The notes: generated by a model from the sequence alone, not told the origin. DNA of 64,000 nt from Lucifuga dentata (GCA_014773175.1 VXCM01002828.1:30341-94340), one strand, 5' to 3'; shown: positions 51,693-61,546, counted from the stretch's first letter. Numbers and translations are program-made.

Positions 51693-52996
51693 TTGAAATA
51701 ATAATGACATTTCATATAATGTTGCAACAATGTAATATATTATAGTATAATATAATAATAATATAATAATATAATATATTATAATTTTAAGGAGACAAAC
51801 TAAAATGATCCTCACAATGCAGTACATCACACCAATTCACTTCTACTAATTGATCTGCTTCTTCTCATGACACCTGTGTATGCTTGTGTATGTGATACTT
51901 GTTTCTGCCTCTTAATTGGCCAAGTACAAAGTTATGCTATGTTATGTTATACAATCACGAGGTTCAGTCAATTTATATAATTAGTTTTGCTTTATTTAAA
52001 AAACGTAGCAATATAAAGCACAAGAGCTAGAGCTAAAAAGTCTCAGTAGAGAAATAACATACTTTAATGTTTGTTCCCACTTTTAATACATGTAATATTT
52101 TCTTTTATTATAAGAATGAATGCTTTACAGTGACTTTTGAAGTGTAATTCAAAGATTTTTAGTCATGTTCATAAAAAGAATTGACTTGTTGCTACCTAGT
52201 AAAACATTTCAATGTTTAATGTGTTTAAGCACACTAAAGACTATAGCAGTTTATGCTCCAGCATTAGTTTCCCTGATCATTTGAAACATAGCATATTTAT
52301 TGCTTATTTATGTTTAACAGGTGAGGGCAGGTCTCACAATCAGTTAATGCACTATCCTATATTAGCATGATTACAGCACTGGGTCTCTTTCACAATTAGG
52401 CATAAAGACAGTTTTTCAGTGATCAATCTCTAAATGGGTTTGAAAAATAATAATTAGAGAGAATGCTGTATGATAAAATTAAAATAGATTTAGAGTGCAT
52501 GAAATCTTAATAGAACTGCGTGGATGGAATGAGATTAAATTAGTCAAGTCATTGTGAAGAGATGTGGGCCTGATTTACACAAAAACCATTAAAAAGTGAA
52601 AATCCGCTTCTGCTTCTTTGGTGAGTTTGCACTTACAGCTTTTATCTATTTCATAATTTTAATGCTATTCATAAATGAAGTTTATTATCACCTGTCCTAC
52701 AGTTGATGAGGAACTATTACTTTAGTGCTGAGTTTCAGATTTGTTGGCCTGAACTGAAATAGACTGATGTGGAGGTGAAGCGACTTAATTTACCCTTCGG
52801 TAGCAGCTGCACTGCTGACCCCAAGTCCAAGGGAACTCAAGGAAGCATAAAGAGTGACTTTTGACCTTTTATTGATTCCACCACATGTCACTTGGAACAG
52901 AGAATTGATCTCTCTCAAATTGCATTTCTGCTGCTAATACAATAGACATAGAAATGGTTGGCAATACTGTAACGCGTATACGGGTTGTATATAGTT

Positions 52997-53038
52997 GCAT
53001 ACCTGTGATTTTGCATGTTTGCAAAATCACAGGTATGC
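52997..53038. repeat. 18-bp-arm hairpin, TTAAAGGA-type motif copy 2
   Basis: GCATACCTGTGATTTTGC and GCAAAATCACAGGTATGC are exact complements around ATGTTT. Extending right gives TCCTTTAA, so on the minus strand this reads TTAAAGGAGCATACCTGTGA, matching the motif at 25914. Confidence 0.9.
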
Positions 53039-53046
53039 TCCTTTAA

Positions 53047-54720
53047 CAAATAGAAATTAAGGTATTTATGTGCACCAGTAAATGGTCGTGTGTGCATATA
53101 ATTGCAGCCATGCCACTGTTGCTGATGTATGAGCTACGCAAGCTATTTTTGAAACTAATCCCAGATTGTGACAGTTTTTTTTTTTAAATAAAATAATGTT
53201 CTTAGTGTTAGAATCATGCTTTACCATTATCTTTACATCAAAATTTATAACCTGATTGTTTTCAACATCAAGCTGAATTCATCTATTCTTAAAATATGTT
53301 TTCAGGTTTTCAACATGGGCTCAAAGCCTGACTGTAGGCACATACAATATGTTTCTGCTCAACACAGAGCTCCAAGGAAGCAGCTACTATAAATCATGTG
53401 CTGAAACATGAACACCACCCAACGCACACACACACACACACACACACACAATTGTACAGTACATCCAACATACAGACCTTCCCTATAAATGTCCCTTGAG
53501 TTTAATTTTGGTGGGAGGTTTTGTGTATATATGTGGAAGAAAATTGGAGGTGGGGGAGACCCTAATGCAACAGAAAAGAGGAGAGGAAAGGGGACAAAGA
53601 AGAAATGCAATTCCAAGAGAAAAAGAGGATTGATTATAAGAAAAAATAAAATAAAATAGAATGAAGATGTTCATCAAAAGACAGGAGGAAAAGAGAGGCA
53701 AAATGGGATAGAGTAAGGCTACAGCAGCTCTGGTGAGACTTAGCACAGGCCAGCGGTGCACAAATGAGAGACAGAGATAAAGAGAGACACAGGCAGAGAT
53801 GTCAGGAAGTATAACCAGAAGAGTGAGGATAACGTGTGGGGGAGGAAGAGAGGGTGAGATTATTGCAGCCTCTGCATTGCAGGGTCAAGGTCAGAAATTA
53901 ATAATTAAGTAAAGAAAAGAAGGAAAGAAAATAAATGAGGTGATAAATGGAGGGACACAGCTTAAAGCTCAACCTCAATCTGTATAATGTGCTTCAAGAG
54001 ATCACATAACATATGTGTAAAAGAACAATTCTGTTGGTGTGTTTGGTGTGTGTCTTACAGTTTTTATGACACCATGCGTCACTTTGTTTTTATCTTAGAC
54101 TTAATACAACATGCAGTTTCATCATTATCACACAATCAATAAAACAGGAGGAATCAATCAGTGAAATCAGTTGCTGAGGCCCTCGGGGAGTTTGCAATTG
54201 CAAAAAGTAAGGCAAAATCAGCCAGTTGCTATGGAGTCTTGAGTGCCATTAGAGCAGTCACTGGTAAATATAATCAATTGATTAATTAATGCACTTAAAA
54301 ATAATTTATGAATTGATAGATTAAATAAAGCTCTTTCAAACTATTGGCAAAACAGACTAAGGATGAAAATAAAACACAGCACCAGACTTAAAGTGTTGAT
54401 AAGGGCAAATATTGTCACGGAACCAAGTTTCCTCATACAAGAACGGCTGTCACCAGCACTGTTTAGCATTTACCTTGAAAGAGGCGTTACTACTGTGCTT
54501 CCTTATTTTCTTGTCAGGGAAGTGATTCATAAAACATATCTTCATGCAAAAATTTAGACCCTGTAAATTAATGAAGACCTAGTATGAATGATCAGCAGTA
54601 TGAAATCATATGATTTATTGATGACATGAGCAATAAATTTGATATTTAAGCCCAATCAGCTGATCAATCAGTGTATTTAAATGGTGGATTTTTATCTGAT
54701 TGTCTGATCTCAAGCCTCAT
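53047..54720. other. Anonymous DNA, purine-rich in part
   Basis: (CA)n lies at 53425-53450. A GA-rich, A-rich stretch spans about 53545-53860. No gene is supported. Confidence 0.5.
53425..53450. repeat. (CA)n microsatellite
   Basis: About 13 CA units. Confidence 0.9.
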
Positions 54721-54725
54721 CCTCT

Positions 54726-54726
<1 letters not shown>

Positions 54727-54798
<72 letters not shown>
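54727..54798. repeat. Compound (CT)n(CA)n microsatellite
   Basis: About 22 CT units run directly into about 14 CA units. Confidence 0.95.
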
Positions 54799-54801
<3 letters not shown>

Positions 54802-54813
54802 CCATCATCATCA

Positions 54814-55413
54814 TTAAAGGTCCCCTGTTGTGAAAAACATGTTTTTCCTTGCCTATGCATATACAGTATACTATAGTCATCTTTCAGCCTATGAAACCTG
54901 AGAATTTGGAAAGCGAAAGCTTCTGTGTTGTTTCCATAGCCCGCATTTTAGGTAAGCATGTGCTTCTGCAAGCCATTTTGATTTTGGTCCTGTTGTTATG
55001 TAACAAAAGGACTCATTTGCCTAATGCCACCTCAGAGTGGATAACCACTCCCACTCCCCTCTGCTGTCGGCGCACTCTAGCCGCCATTGTTGTACTTCGC
55101 TAATACAGACTCGGAGATGTCGAAGGTTTGAGCAAGACATGCCAACTGTTGTGTTGTTGGCTGCAGAAACTAAAATAAATGTCTGTATTCCCTGCCAGCA
55201 TCAGAGGCTAAAAAGAAACAGTGGTTAGATGTTATGTACAATAACAGCGTTCCGGCCGCAGTGGCTGCTAATTTGTTCGTCAGTGCTAACCACTTCACCT
55301 CAGACTGCTTCAAGAATGAGGGACAGTACAACGCTGGTTTAGCCTCAAAACTGATCCTTAAAGATGGATCCATACCAACTGTATGTGACCCAACAACAGC
55401 AAATGTACAATCG
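54814..55413 (+). mobile_element. Possible THAP-carrying transposon, 5' part
   Basis: TTAA (54814-54817) is followed by AGGTCCCCTGTTGTGAAAAA, which looks like a transposon terminus. A THAP-domain exon lies 300 bp inside. THAP domains and TTAA target sites together are features of the Kolobok superfamily. I could not find a matching inverted end downstream, so the element is truncated, spans further than I can trace, or the association is accidental. Confidence 0.35.
55117..55413 (+). pseudogene. THAP zinc-finger exon, degenerate
   Basis: Starting at ATG 55117, the frame reads MSKV, stop, ARHANCCVVGCRN, stop, NKCLYSLPASEAKKKQW, then LFVSANHFTSDCFKNEGQY and DGSIPTV. This is the THAP (C2CH) DNA-binding layout: C-x4-C, the conserved W, the HF-x3-CF block and an IPTV version of the AVPTIF box. 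Two stops interrupt it (TGA 55129, TAA 55171). The third zinc ligand Cys is Ser (AGT at 55282; usual form C-x2-H). The exon ends at TCG followed by GTAAGTG, an intact-looking donor. It has clearly lost protein function. It could be a host gene relic or part of a transposon. Confidence 0.85.
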
Positions 55414-55419
55414 GTAAGT
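55414..55419 (+). promoter_or_regulatory. Splice donor after THAP relic
   Basis: GTAAGT directly follows the end of THAP similarity (TACAATCG before it), a full-consensus donor. Confidence 0.6.
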
Positions 55420-55788
55420 GTTGCCATTTTGTGATAATATTTACAGTTTATTTTGAGTAAGTTGCACTCAGGCCTGATAACATCTCGCTCTTTGCTAACG
55501 TGTGTGCTATTAGCTTGTTAGCTCATTGTTTTGTTTGATTTTTATATAGTCTATGGAGCTTTGTTGATAAATCAGTGTGTGGAGAGAAAAAGAATCGGAT
55601 GTGGTATTTTATGGTACTTAACATGTTTACCCGCGAGTGTGTCTGTGTATGTAGTGCTGCCAACTGTTTTGGAATACTCTGGAGTGAGATTTTTTTTTTT
55701 TATTGGGGTGGGGGGGGACGACCAAAACTTAAGTAATTTCAGTATGACAGTTCACATCATAAATAGCAGTTCATCTCTTTATAAACAT

Positions 55789-55913
55789 TTACAGGAATAT
55801 TGTTACAGGCATTACTTTAAATCAATCAGCATGCGGATCTAGTAACCAAGNTTACAGGAATATTGTTACAGGCATTACTTTAAATCAATCAGCATGCGGA
55901 TCTAGTAACCAAG
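55789..55913. repeat. 62-bp identical copies around a single N (assembly artefact)
   Basis: 55789-55850 and 55852-55913 are identical, separated by the N at 55851. Confidence 0.9.
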
Positions 55914-56499
55914 GTTCGGAAAGTTAATTTAAAATTATAATCCAGTACTAATTACCTGTTAAAAAATGTAATCAGTAACATAATCCAACCACAGTAATAT
56001 TAAAGTCATGTAACTTGATGACTTTCCATTATTTTCCAATGCCAATTGTGCATATAAAGACAACAGAAAAGAAATGTCAATCAAATGACTTTTATATACA
56101 CATTTTTATTGAAGAGTAAACTGTAAAACAACAGAACAATGAAATAAGTAAAGGCCTATAATTTAAGACCACAGAGCACAGCTTACAAGGCAAGAAAACC
56201 AAAAATCACTTTCTTCCTTTTTCTTCCTTCCCAATTGCAGTTTAGTATGAGGGCATTTAGCCAACCCAATCAAAGACTGCATACATGTGCACCCCTACTG
56301 TAGATCTAGTGTACATTTAATCAAATCTAGCTTTGGGCAAAACTTTCTGGTATAACGAAGGAGGAGGACCTGCTCCAAGTGGTCATCGTACTCAGGCCAA
56401 TGCTGCAGATTTCCTCTCCAAACTGTCCTCTTCAGTCCAGTGATAGGTCATCGGGGATGTAAGTAACAAATTACATTTAAACATCAAGATGGTTAGTAG

Positions 56500-56533
56500 A
56501 CTAACCAAACTGTTTGGTTACAGTTTGGTTAGT
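56500..56533. repeat. 14-bp-arm hairpin ending at an N
   Basis: ACTAACCAAACTGT and ACAGTTTGGTTAGT are exact complements around TTGGTT. The right arm ends at the N (56534). A further GGTTAGT sits just upstream (56491). Confidence 0.9.
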
Positions 56534-56534
56534 N

Positions 56535-57345
56535 AAAAAAAAGTCATCAACTGACCTGATGGGGGCGCTATAACACCCACAGTAAACTTTCATCAATAAC
56601 CTCTGAACGGTAGCTCATAGAATCAAAATTGTATTTTCTCTGTATTTCTTGGGCTAAGACGCATCTATCCATTTAAGCCATGCCCATTTTTAATTCATAG
56701 CTTGTCTGCCATTTTGATTTTTTTTTTATATGTAAATTTTAATTTAAGATTTTTTTTCTAAAATATCGTAAAAGCTACAGCAATGAAACATAAGAGATTA
56801 CTACTCAGGAAAATTAAATTACACGGATTGGCCTCAAGGTGGCGCTTAAGCATGTTTACATTTTGGCCTACAACTATTGAACTGTAAGTCATAGGATCAA
56901 AATTCTTTTTTCCTGCATTCCTTGGGTCTATATGTATCCAACGGTGTAGTCCAACCTCTTCCCCCACGACTAGATTATCCACCATTTTGATTTTTGTCCA
57001 AAGTTGTTTTTTCGTTACTCTTCCTATAATTTTGATTCAATAGACAAGCTTTATACAATGTCTGGACCAAGCTGGAAAAGCTACTTCTTCATTTTTGGAC
57101 CTTCTGTATCTTCTGTTTTGCTACAATTGGCTACCAAATTTTAGTGGGTGTGGCTTTTTCGACAAAAACTGTGATATCTCACGAATGAGTAGGTCTATGT
57201 CACCAAACTTGGTAAGTATCTGCATAACGACTTCTGTAAAAATGGAATAATTCGTGGAGTCATTGTATGTGCTCGGACATCGCTTACTGCCTCTTGCGGC
57301 TATATTTACATTTTGGTTCTCTTTTAGGCCAACAAGCACACCTTT
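56535..57345. repeat. GGCGCTATAA-box repeat, block 1
   Basis: Two diverged units start with GATGGGGGCGCTATAAC (56558) and AAGGTGGCGCTTAAGC (56835). Each continues through a 'not-...-AGAATCAAAATT', 'CTTGGG', 'ATCCA' and 'CCATTTTGATTTTT' series. The first 48 bp from 56553 match 62979-63026 at 47 positions. A degenerate third box may lie near 57290. The family is not named here. Confidence 0.75.
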
Positions 57346-57930
57346 ACTTCTGTTTCCTCCTTTTTATGATAGTATTTGAACAAATTTTAATAGCTCTCTC
57401 TCTTCATTAATGTTGTGTGCTGTTGATGCAAATTCAGCATGTATTTCTGAACTGTTTTGGTGGTAAATTTCTCTTCATGTCCAGTTTCACAGGATTATTC
57501 CATCAGTATGTCATGATTTATTCAGTTTGTTGCTCTGGATTTCTTTTTGCATAAATACAGATTTAGCCCCTAATTAATTCATTCACAACACCTGTGCTTG
57601 CAATTTTAGATAGTAGTTAAGGTACAGTCAACAGAAACGCAAACTTCCTACTTTGCTTTCACAATAAAAGCCTCACAGTGGTTCGCGGTAGAATCCATTC
57701 CTTGGAGGGCATTTATTATGAAATGCATACAGGAAGTACCGAGTTTCATTAACAGTAGTTTTACTCGTTTTCGTGCTAAATCATATGTAATCAATTACTT
57801 GTACTTTTAACACTAAAACTCTAAATCCTCAATTTCTCTCTACGGCTTTGTTGTTTACACACTTAAACTTCATCAAAGCAAGTTTATTTGTGATATTTCG
57901 GTTTTACACCAACTTGAATGCATGTACTTC
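57346..57930. other. Anonymous DNA upstream of the spliced locus
   Basis: Nothing supported other than AT-rich sequence. Confidence 0.5.
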
Positions 57931-57933
57931 TGG

Positions 57934-57941
57934 CCCCGCCC
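57934..57941. promoter_or_regulatory. GC box (CCCCGCCC)
   Basis: An Sp1-type GC box in otherwise AT-rich sequence, about 260 bp before the first donor of the candidate spliced RNA. It is compatible with a promoter; no TATA box is assigned. Confidence 0.3.
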
Positions 57942-58538
57942 TTCCGCTAGACCTGACTGGCGGTATGGACTAAACCAACACAGTCAAGCCTATAATAGAT
58001 CAATACACTTGGTCAAATCCATTTACAATTTATACAGCTCTGGCGAGATTTACAAATTATTTTTATTTAATATTACTTAGATTTATTTTTATTAGAGTTG
58101 ATCACGAGTTTGAATGTGCGTTTTGTGAAAACGTTCTCGTCAATAAGTTATGGTAGGGCCCAACCATATGTCGCTCCATTCACCTAGCTGCTGTGAACAG
58201 GTAGGATACGTGCTTCACTTTGCTGCTGGCTGTTCTTAGTTTTAATGTTGTATGTATGTATGTAATGTTGGTTTGGTCATGATGCCATTGTGGTTATAGA
58301 ACTCTGAAATTGTTGTTTTAGTCAGTTATTTGTTTGAGTTGCCGTGTTTAGTCTCGGTTGACATGTTAGCAAACATGCTCGCAGGTCAGTAGCGGCTTTG
58401 GTAGTCGCTGCTGTGTGGGTGGTAGCATGTTTAGCGGTGTGCTAACGGCTTTAATATTGTTTGTTGGGCTGCTGGTCTGTATCGCTGGTTTTGCTTGGCG
58501 GTTTGAAAATGTTTTAAATGCTGCTGTGACGCGCTCAG

Positions 58539-58596
58539 ACGTGCAAACCAGGACCAACAGGTGGAACTCATCAGATCATCACCAGAGACATCAAAG
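58539..58596 (+). other. Candidate exon, 58 bp
   Basis: The acceptor reads GCTGTGACGCGCTCAG. The donor is ATCAAAG|GTAGGAA. The duplicate unit at 59.1 kb keeps the donor side but has a CA-rich insertion where this acceptor would be. Confidence 0.4.
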
Positions 58597-58819
58597 GTAG
58601 GAAACTTTTTTTTAACCTTTTTGCTGTTGCTTTTGTTTTGTATGTTAACATGTTGCAATGCTTTTGTGCTGTATGCTAAGCTGCGCATGGTTTTAATATT
58701 GCAACTGAGTTGTATTGCTGCTGTAAAAATTCCATTTTGAGCTGTTAATGGCTGGATTGAAATGATGGTGTGTGTTGGTGCTGGTCATGATGCCATTGTG
58801 GTTGTGTGACTGATCTCTG

Positions 58820-58944
58820 AAATTGGTTTTAGTCAGTTATTTGAGTTGATGTGTTTAGTCTTGCTAATGTTAGCAAACTTGNAAATTGGTTTTAGTCAGT
58901 TATTTGAGTTGATGTGTTTAGTCTTGCTAATGTTAGCAAACTTG
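58820..58944. repeat. 62-bp identical copies around a single N (assembly artefact)
   Basis: 58820-58881 and 58883-58944 are identical, separated by the N at 58882. Confidence 0.9.
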
Positions 58945-59615
58945 TTGGGCTTTGTCATTGCTGTTAAGCTAGTTGCTGCTGTGTGGGTGGCAGCATATTT
59001 AGCAGTGTGCTAACGGCTTTAATATTGTGTTGCTCCTCTGCATGGTGTTTTGCTGGTTCCTGCTTGGCAGTTTTAAATGCTGCTGCTGTGACACAAAACA
59101 CACACACATAAGCTCACACATGCACAAACCAGTATCAGCAGGATCATATCATCACCCAAAGACATCAAAGGTAAGAAACTTTTGTTTTTACCTTTTTGCT
59201 GGGTTGCTGCTGTTTGTATGTTACAGTGCTTCATGCTAAGCTGCACATGGTTTTAATATTGCAAATGAGATGCATTGCTGGCAAATTATGAACTGTAAAA
59301 ATTCAGTTTGAGCTGTTGATGGCTGAATTGAAATGATGTTCAGGCTGTTAAGTTGTTCAGGTGTGAGCATGCATGTTGACGTGTTAGCCAGCTTGTTGGT
59401 GCTGCATGTTTAGCAGGTGTTGGCATGGCTTGTTACTGCTGAGATGTTAGCATGGATGCTACAGTATGTTATGCTGCGTGTTATACTTGAGATACATGTG
59501 TGGTGCTGCTGCTACACACACTCCCTACAGTTCAAACCCAAGGAACAGCACCACAATATGGTGACAACTTTTAATTCTTATGCTTCAGGTGTACGTTGGG
59601 TAGAGTAGATTTGCG

Positions 59616-59762
59616 TTTGGACAATTTCATTTTTGACAAATTTCTCAGATTTTATGGCTCAGTTTTTCATTTTGTGGCTCAATTTATCACTTCTGACATT
59701 TCTCTCATGGATGAATTTCTTGCATTTGATGGAGGAGTTTCATTTGGATGAATTTCTTGCAC
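59616..59762. repeat. Degenerate ~20-bp minisatellite, block 1
   Basis: Units of the form ATGGCTCAATTTCTTGCATT, with 12-bp short units such as GACATTTCTCTC, repeat about seven times. Confidence 0.75.
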
Positions 59763-60038
59763 AACTACCTGTGGGAAGGAAGCATCAGTCTCAGTGGAGA
59801 TGATGGTAAGTTGATATTTAATCAGTTAGTAGTTAAACTCATCTTGATGTTTAATGGCCAAGCTAATGTTATTTATAGTGGCAGTATTGTGAGTCTTAAA
59901 ATGACTGAAACTTGCAGCTAATGTTAACACGGTTATTTTGTTCTTAAACTTGGTGCGGACAAAACTAGTAGCTAATGTTACTGGCAGCACAAAATACAAC
60001 TCCACATTATGTACATACATTTTTTTTTTTCTATGTAG

Positions 60039-60222
60039 ACACAGTTGAAGTTCCTGCTATACACTTCTTGCTATGTACATACAGTTGAAGCCTCCTGGTC
60101 CTCCTGTTGGGTGGTGGTTACCTACATGATGTCATCCTGTTTGGTGTTGGCTACCTGCATGACATCATCCTGTTAGGTGGCGGCTATTACATGAAGACAT
60201 CATCACCTGACCATTAATAATG
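60039..60222 (+). other. Candidate exon, 184 bp, with 33-bp repeat
   Basis: The acceptor is a ten-T tract followed by CTATGTAG; the donor is AATAATG|GTAAGTCAG. Inside are three 33-bp units (60098-60130, 60131-60163, 60164-60196) of the form TCATCCTGTTNGGTG. In one frame they give an 11-residue repeat (VILFGVGYLHD type) with no start codon, ending at TAA 60215. Confidence 0.5.
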
Positions 60223-60312
60223 GTAAGTCAGCTATAACACACTCAGGTTTAAAATGACCTCGTTCCATCATCAACACGTCCTTATGAATTTCTGTGTTTT
60301 AATATCTTTCAG

Positions 60313-60407
60313 ACTGAGTTACTTGATCCAGCAGAGGCTGGTTTCCTGGACTTCCTGTGGTGGGAGCTACCAACAAGATGTGCAGCCACACAAGCAAGGC
60401 CATAATG
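60313..60407 (+). other. Candidate exon, 95 bp
   Basis: The acceptor TTTTAATATCTTTCAG and donor CATAATG|GTAAGTGAC are both close to consensus. The intron before it would be only 90 bp, typical of compact fish introns. Confidence 0.5.
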
Positions 60408-60463
60408 GTAAGTGACCTATTCCATATAATGTATAAGTTTATAATTGTAGAGATGTTTGGTCT

Positions 60464-60737
60464 TTGGATGAATTTGTTGTTTTATGGCTCAATTTCTTGC
60501 ATTTTGTGGCTCAGTTTCCTCGTGTGGCTCAATTTTTTGCATTTGGCATTTTTCTCATGGTTGAATTTCTCGCATTTTATGGCGGAATTTCTTCCATGGA
60601 TGATTTTGTCCCAATATATGGACTCATTTCTCGCAATTTCTGGACACATTTCTCTCAGATGAATTTCTCGCATTTGACATTTCTCTCATGGATGAATTTC
60701 TCCCAATTTATGGATGCATTTCTCTCATTTAATGGAC
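60464..60737. repeat. Degenerate ~20-bp minisatellite, block 2
   Basis: About 14 units of the same family as block 1 (for example ATGGATGAATTTCTCGCATT), including the same short GACATTTCTCTC form. It lies inside an intron of the candidate noncoding RNA. Confidence 0.85.
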
Positions 60738-60918
60738 AAAAATGACAAAAATTAAAGTGGCCCAATTATTGGCAGTAAATAATGACATTGATATATAATC
60801 CAAAAAATTGAAATTGGCAAATTTTGGTGAAAATTTGAATTGTGAGCCAGGATGGCAAGTAATGTTAATTATTTCAAATTTATGCCTCCCAAAATCCAAC
60901 CCCGCATCCTCGCTGTAG

Positions 60919-60956
60919 GAGGTGGAAACAGGCAAAGTACAAGCTTGCCAGACAAG
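60919..60956 (+). other. Candidate exon, 38 bp
   Basis: The acceptor is CGCATCCTCGCTGTAG and the donor is CAGACAAG|GTGAGT. Confidence 0.4.
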
Positions 60957-61161
60957 GTGAGTTGTAGCAGGTAGCTTACCTTGCTACCCAGTTGCTATGG
61001 TTGCCATAGAGACCTGTCTGGATTCACCTGGAAATGTTCTGGCAAACAGGGCTCTGGTGAAACTGAGTGGGCCATACCCACCCAGTGGATAAAAATGACT
61101 GATACTTTTGTTTGTGTAGAAATTAGTTTGTTTTGTTTTTTCCCAGTGTTGTAGGTAAACT

Positions 61162-61167
61162 AATAAA
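61162..61167 (+). terminator. Polyadenylation signal AATAAA
   Basis: AATAAAGTGA followed within 10 nt by a T-run, the expected arrangement at a transcript 3' end. It lies ~200 bp after the last candidate donor. Confidence 0.4.
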
Positions 61168-61186
61168 GTGATTTTTTTTTTTGGCA

Positions 61187-61309
61187 TAAAATTGTCAGCC
61201 TTGTGACTCATTTGTTTTAAGATACTCTGCAGTGGCATCCCGAACAANTAAAATTGTCAGCCTTGTGACTCATTTGTTTTAAGATACTCTGCAGTGGCAT
61301 CCCGAACAA
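61187..61309. repeat. 61-bp identical copies around a single N (assembly artefact)
   Basis: 61187-61247 and 61249-61309 are identical, separated by the N at 61248. Confidence 0.9.
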
Positions 61310-61492
61310 TGCTGCACTCTTCTCAGATTTCTACATTTATGGAACAAATCACTTGTATGGACAGTGTCAAAATAGACCACATACACTTTGTGTTTTTATA
61401 TAAACTGGTAACCTGTCATCCAGAACTTACTTGCTGTTTTGCAGAGTATCATTCTTGTTTCTCAAGTTGCTAAATGTTAGATTTCAGCTTTC

Positions 61493-61546
61493 CAGGCTGA
61501 CTTGGTGTGCTTGCATTAGAGGTGCTTTAACATCACCAGCAGCCTG
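61493..61546 (+). ncRNA. Stable hairpin upstream of tRNA-like sequence
   Basis: CAGGCTG (61493-61499) pairs with CAGCCTG (61540-61546), and GGTG (61504-61507) with CACC (61534-61537). Flanking AGCT may extend it. A second weaker stem, GAGCTT with AAGCTC (about 61546-61582), ends in ACACC. Two hairpins plus a terminal ACA recall an H/ACA RNA, but there is no hinge or H box, so I do not assign it. Confidence 0.25.

Larger units (their letters stand above)
47910..52990. other. Anonymous DNA, no gene seen
   Basis: It contains microsatellites, a poly-T gap and a 26-bp-arm palindrome, all listed separately. No coding exon or RNA gene is supported. Confidence 0.5.
58275..59345. repeat. ~508-bp imperfect tandem duplication
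   Basis: GGTCATGATGCCATTGTGGT begins both units (58275 and 58783). The units then share TTAGTCAGTTATTTG, GCTGCTGTGTGGGTGG, GTGTGCTAACGGCTTTAATA, the donor block and CATGGTTTTAATATTGCAA. The second unit is lengthened by the 63-bp N artefact at 58882. Confidence 0.85.
57950..61190 (+). ncRNA. Candidate multi-exon noncoding RNA gene
   Basis: A plus-strand series of splice signals fits one spliced transcript. A first donor GAACAG|GTAGGA sits at 58200/58201. An exon at 58539-58596 has acceptor GACGCGCTCAG and donor ATCAAAG|GTAGGA, and its diverged duplicate has donor ATCAAAG|GTAAGA at 59170/59171. A donor GATG|GTAAGT follows at 59805/59806. Exons follow at 60039-60222, 60313-60407 and 60919-60956, and AATAAA at 61162. 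No frame stays open across exons, so I call it noncoding. The first and last exon limits are guesses. It could instead be the 5' UTR of a gene lying outside the window. I looked for box C/D snoRNAs in the introns and found none convincing. Confidence 0.4.

Noticed and set aside
54363..54557. Frame with RLSPALFSIYLE, similar to a LINE reverse-transcriptase motif
   Set aside because: Only about 12 residues fit and neither upstream nor downstream catalytic motifs are present; chance is likely.
60357..60745. Overlapping frames with repeated NFSH/FLSW-like peptides
   Set aside because: They are translations of the ~20-bp minisatellite; the period is not a multiple of three in many units.
58201..60918. 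Box C/D snoRNAs in the candidate introns (for example ATGATGCC..CTGA near 58279)
   Set aside because: C and D boxes are too close or imperfect, and no terminal stem forms.
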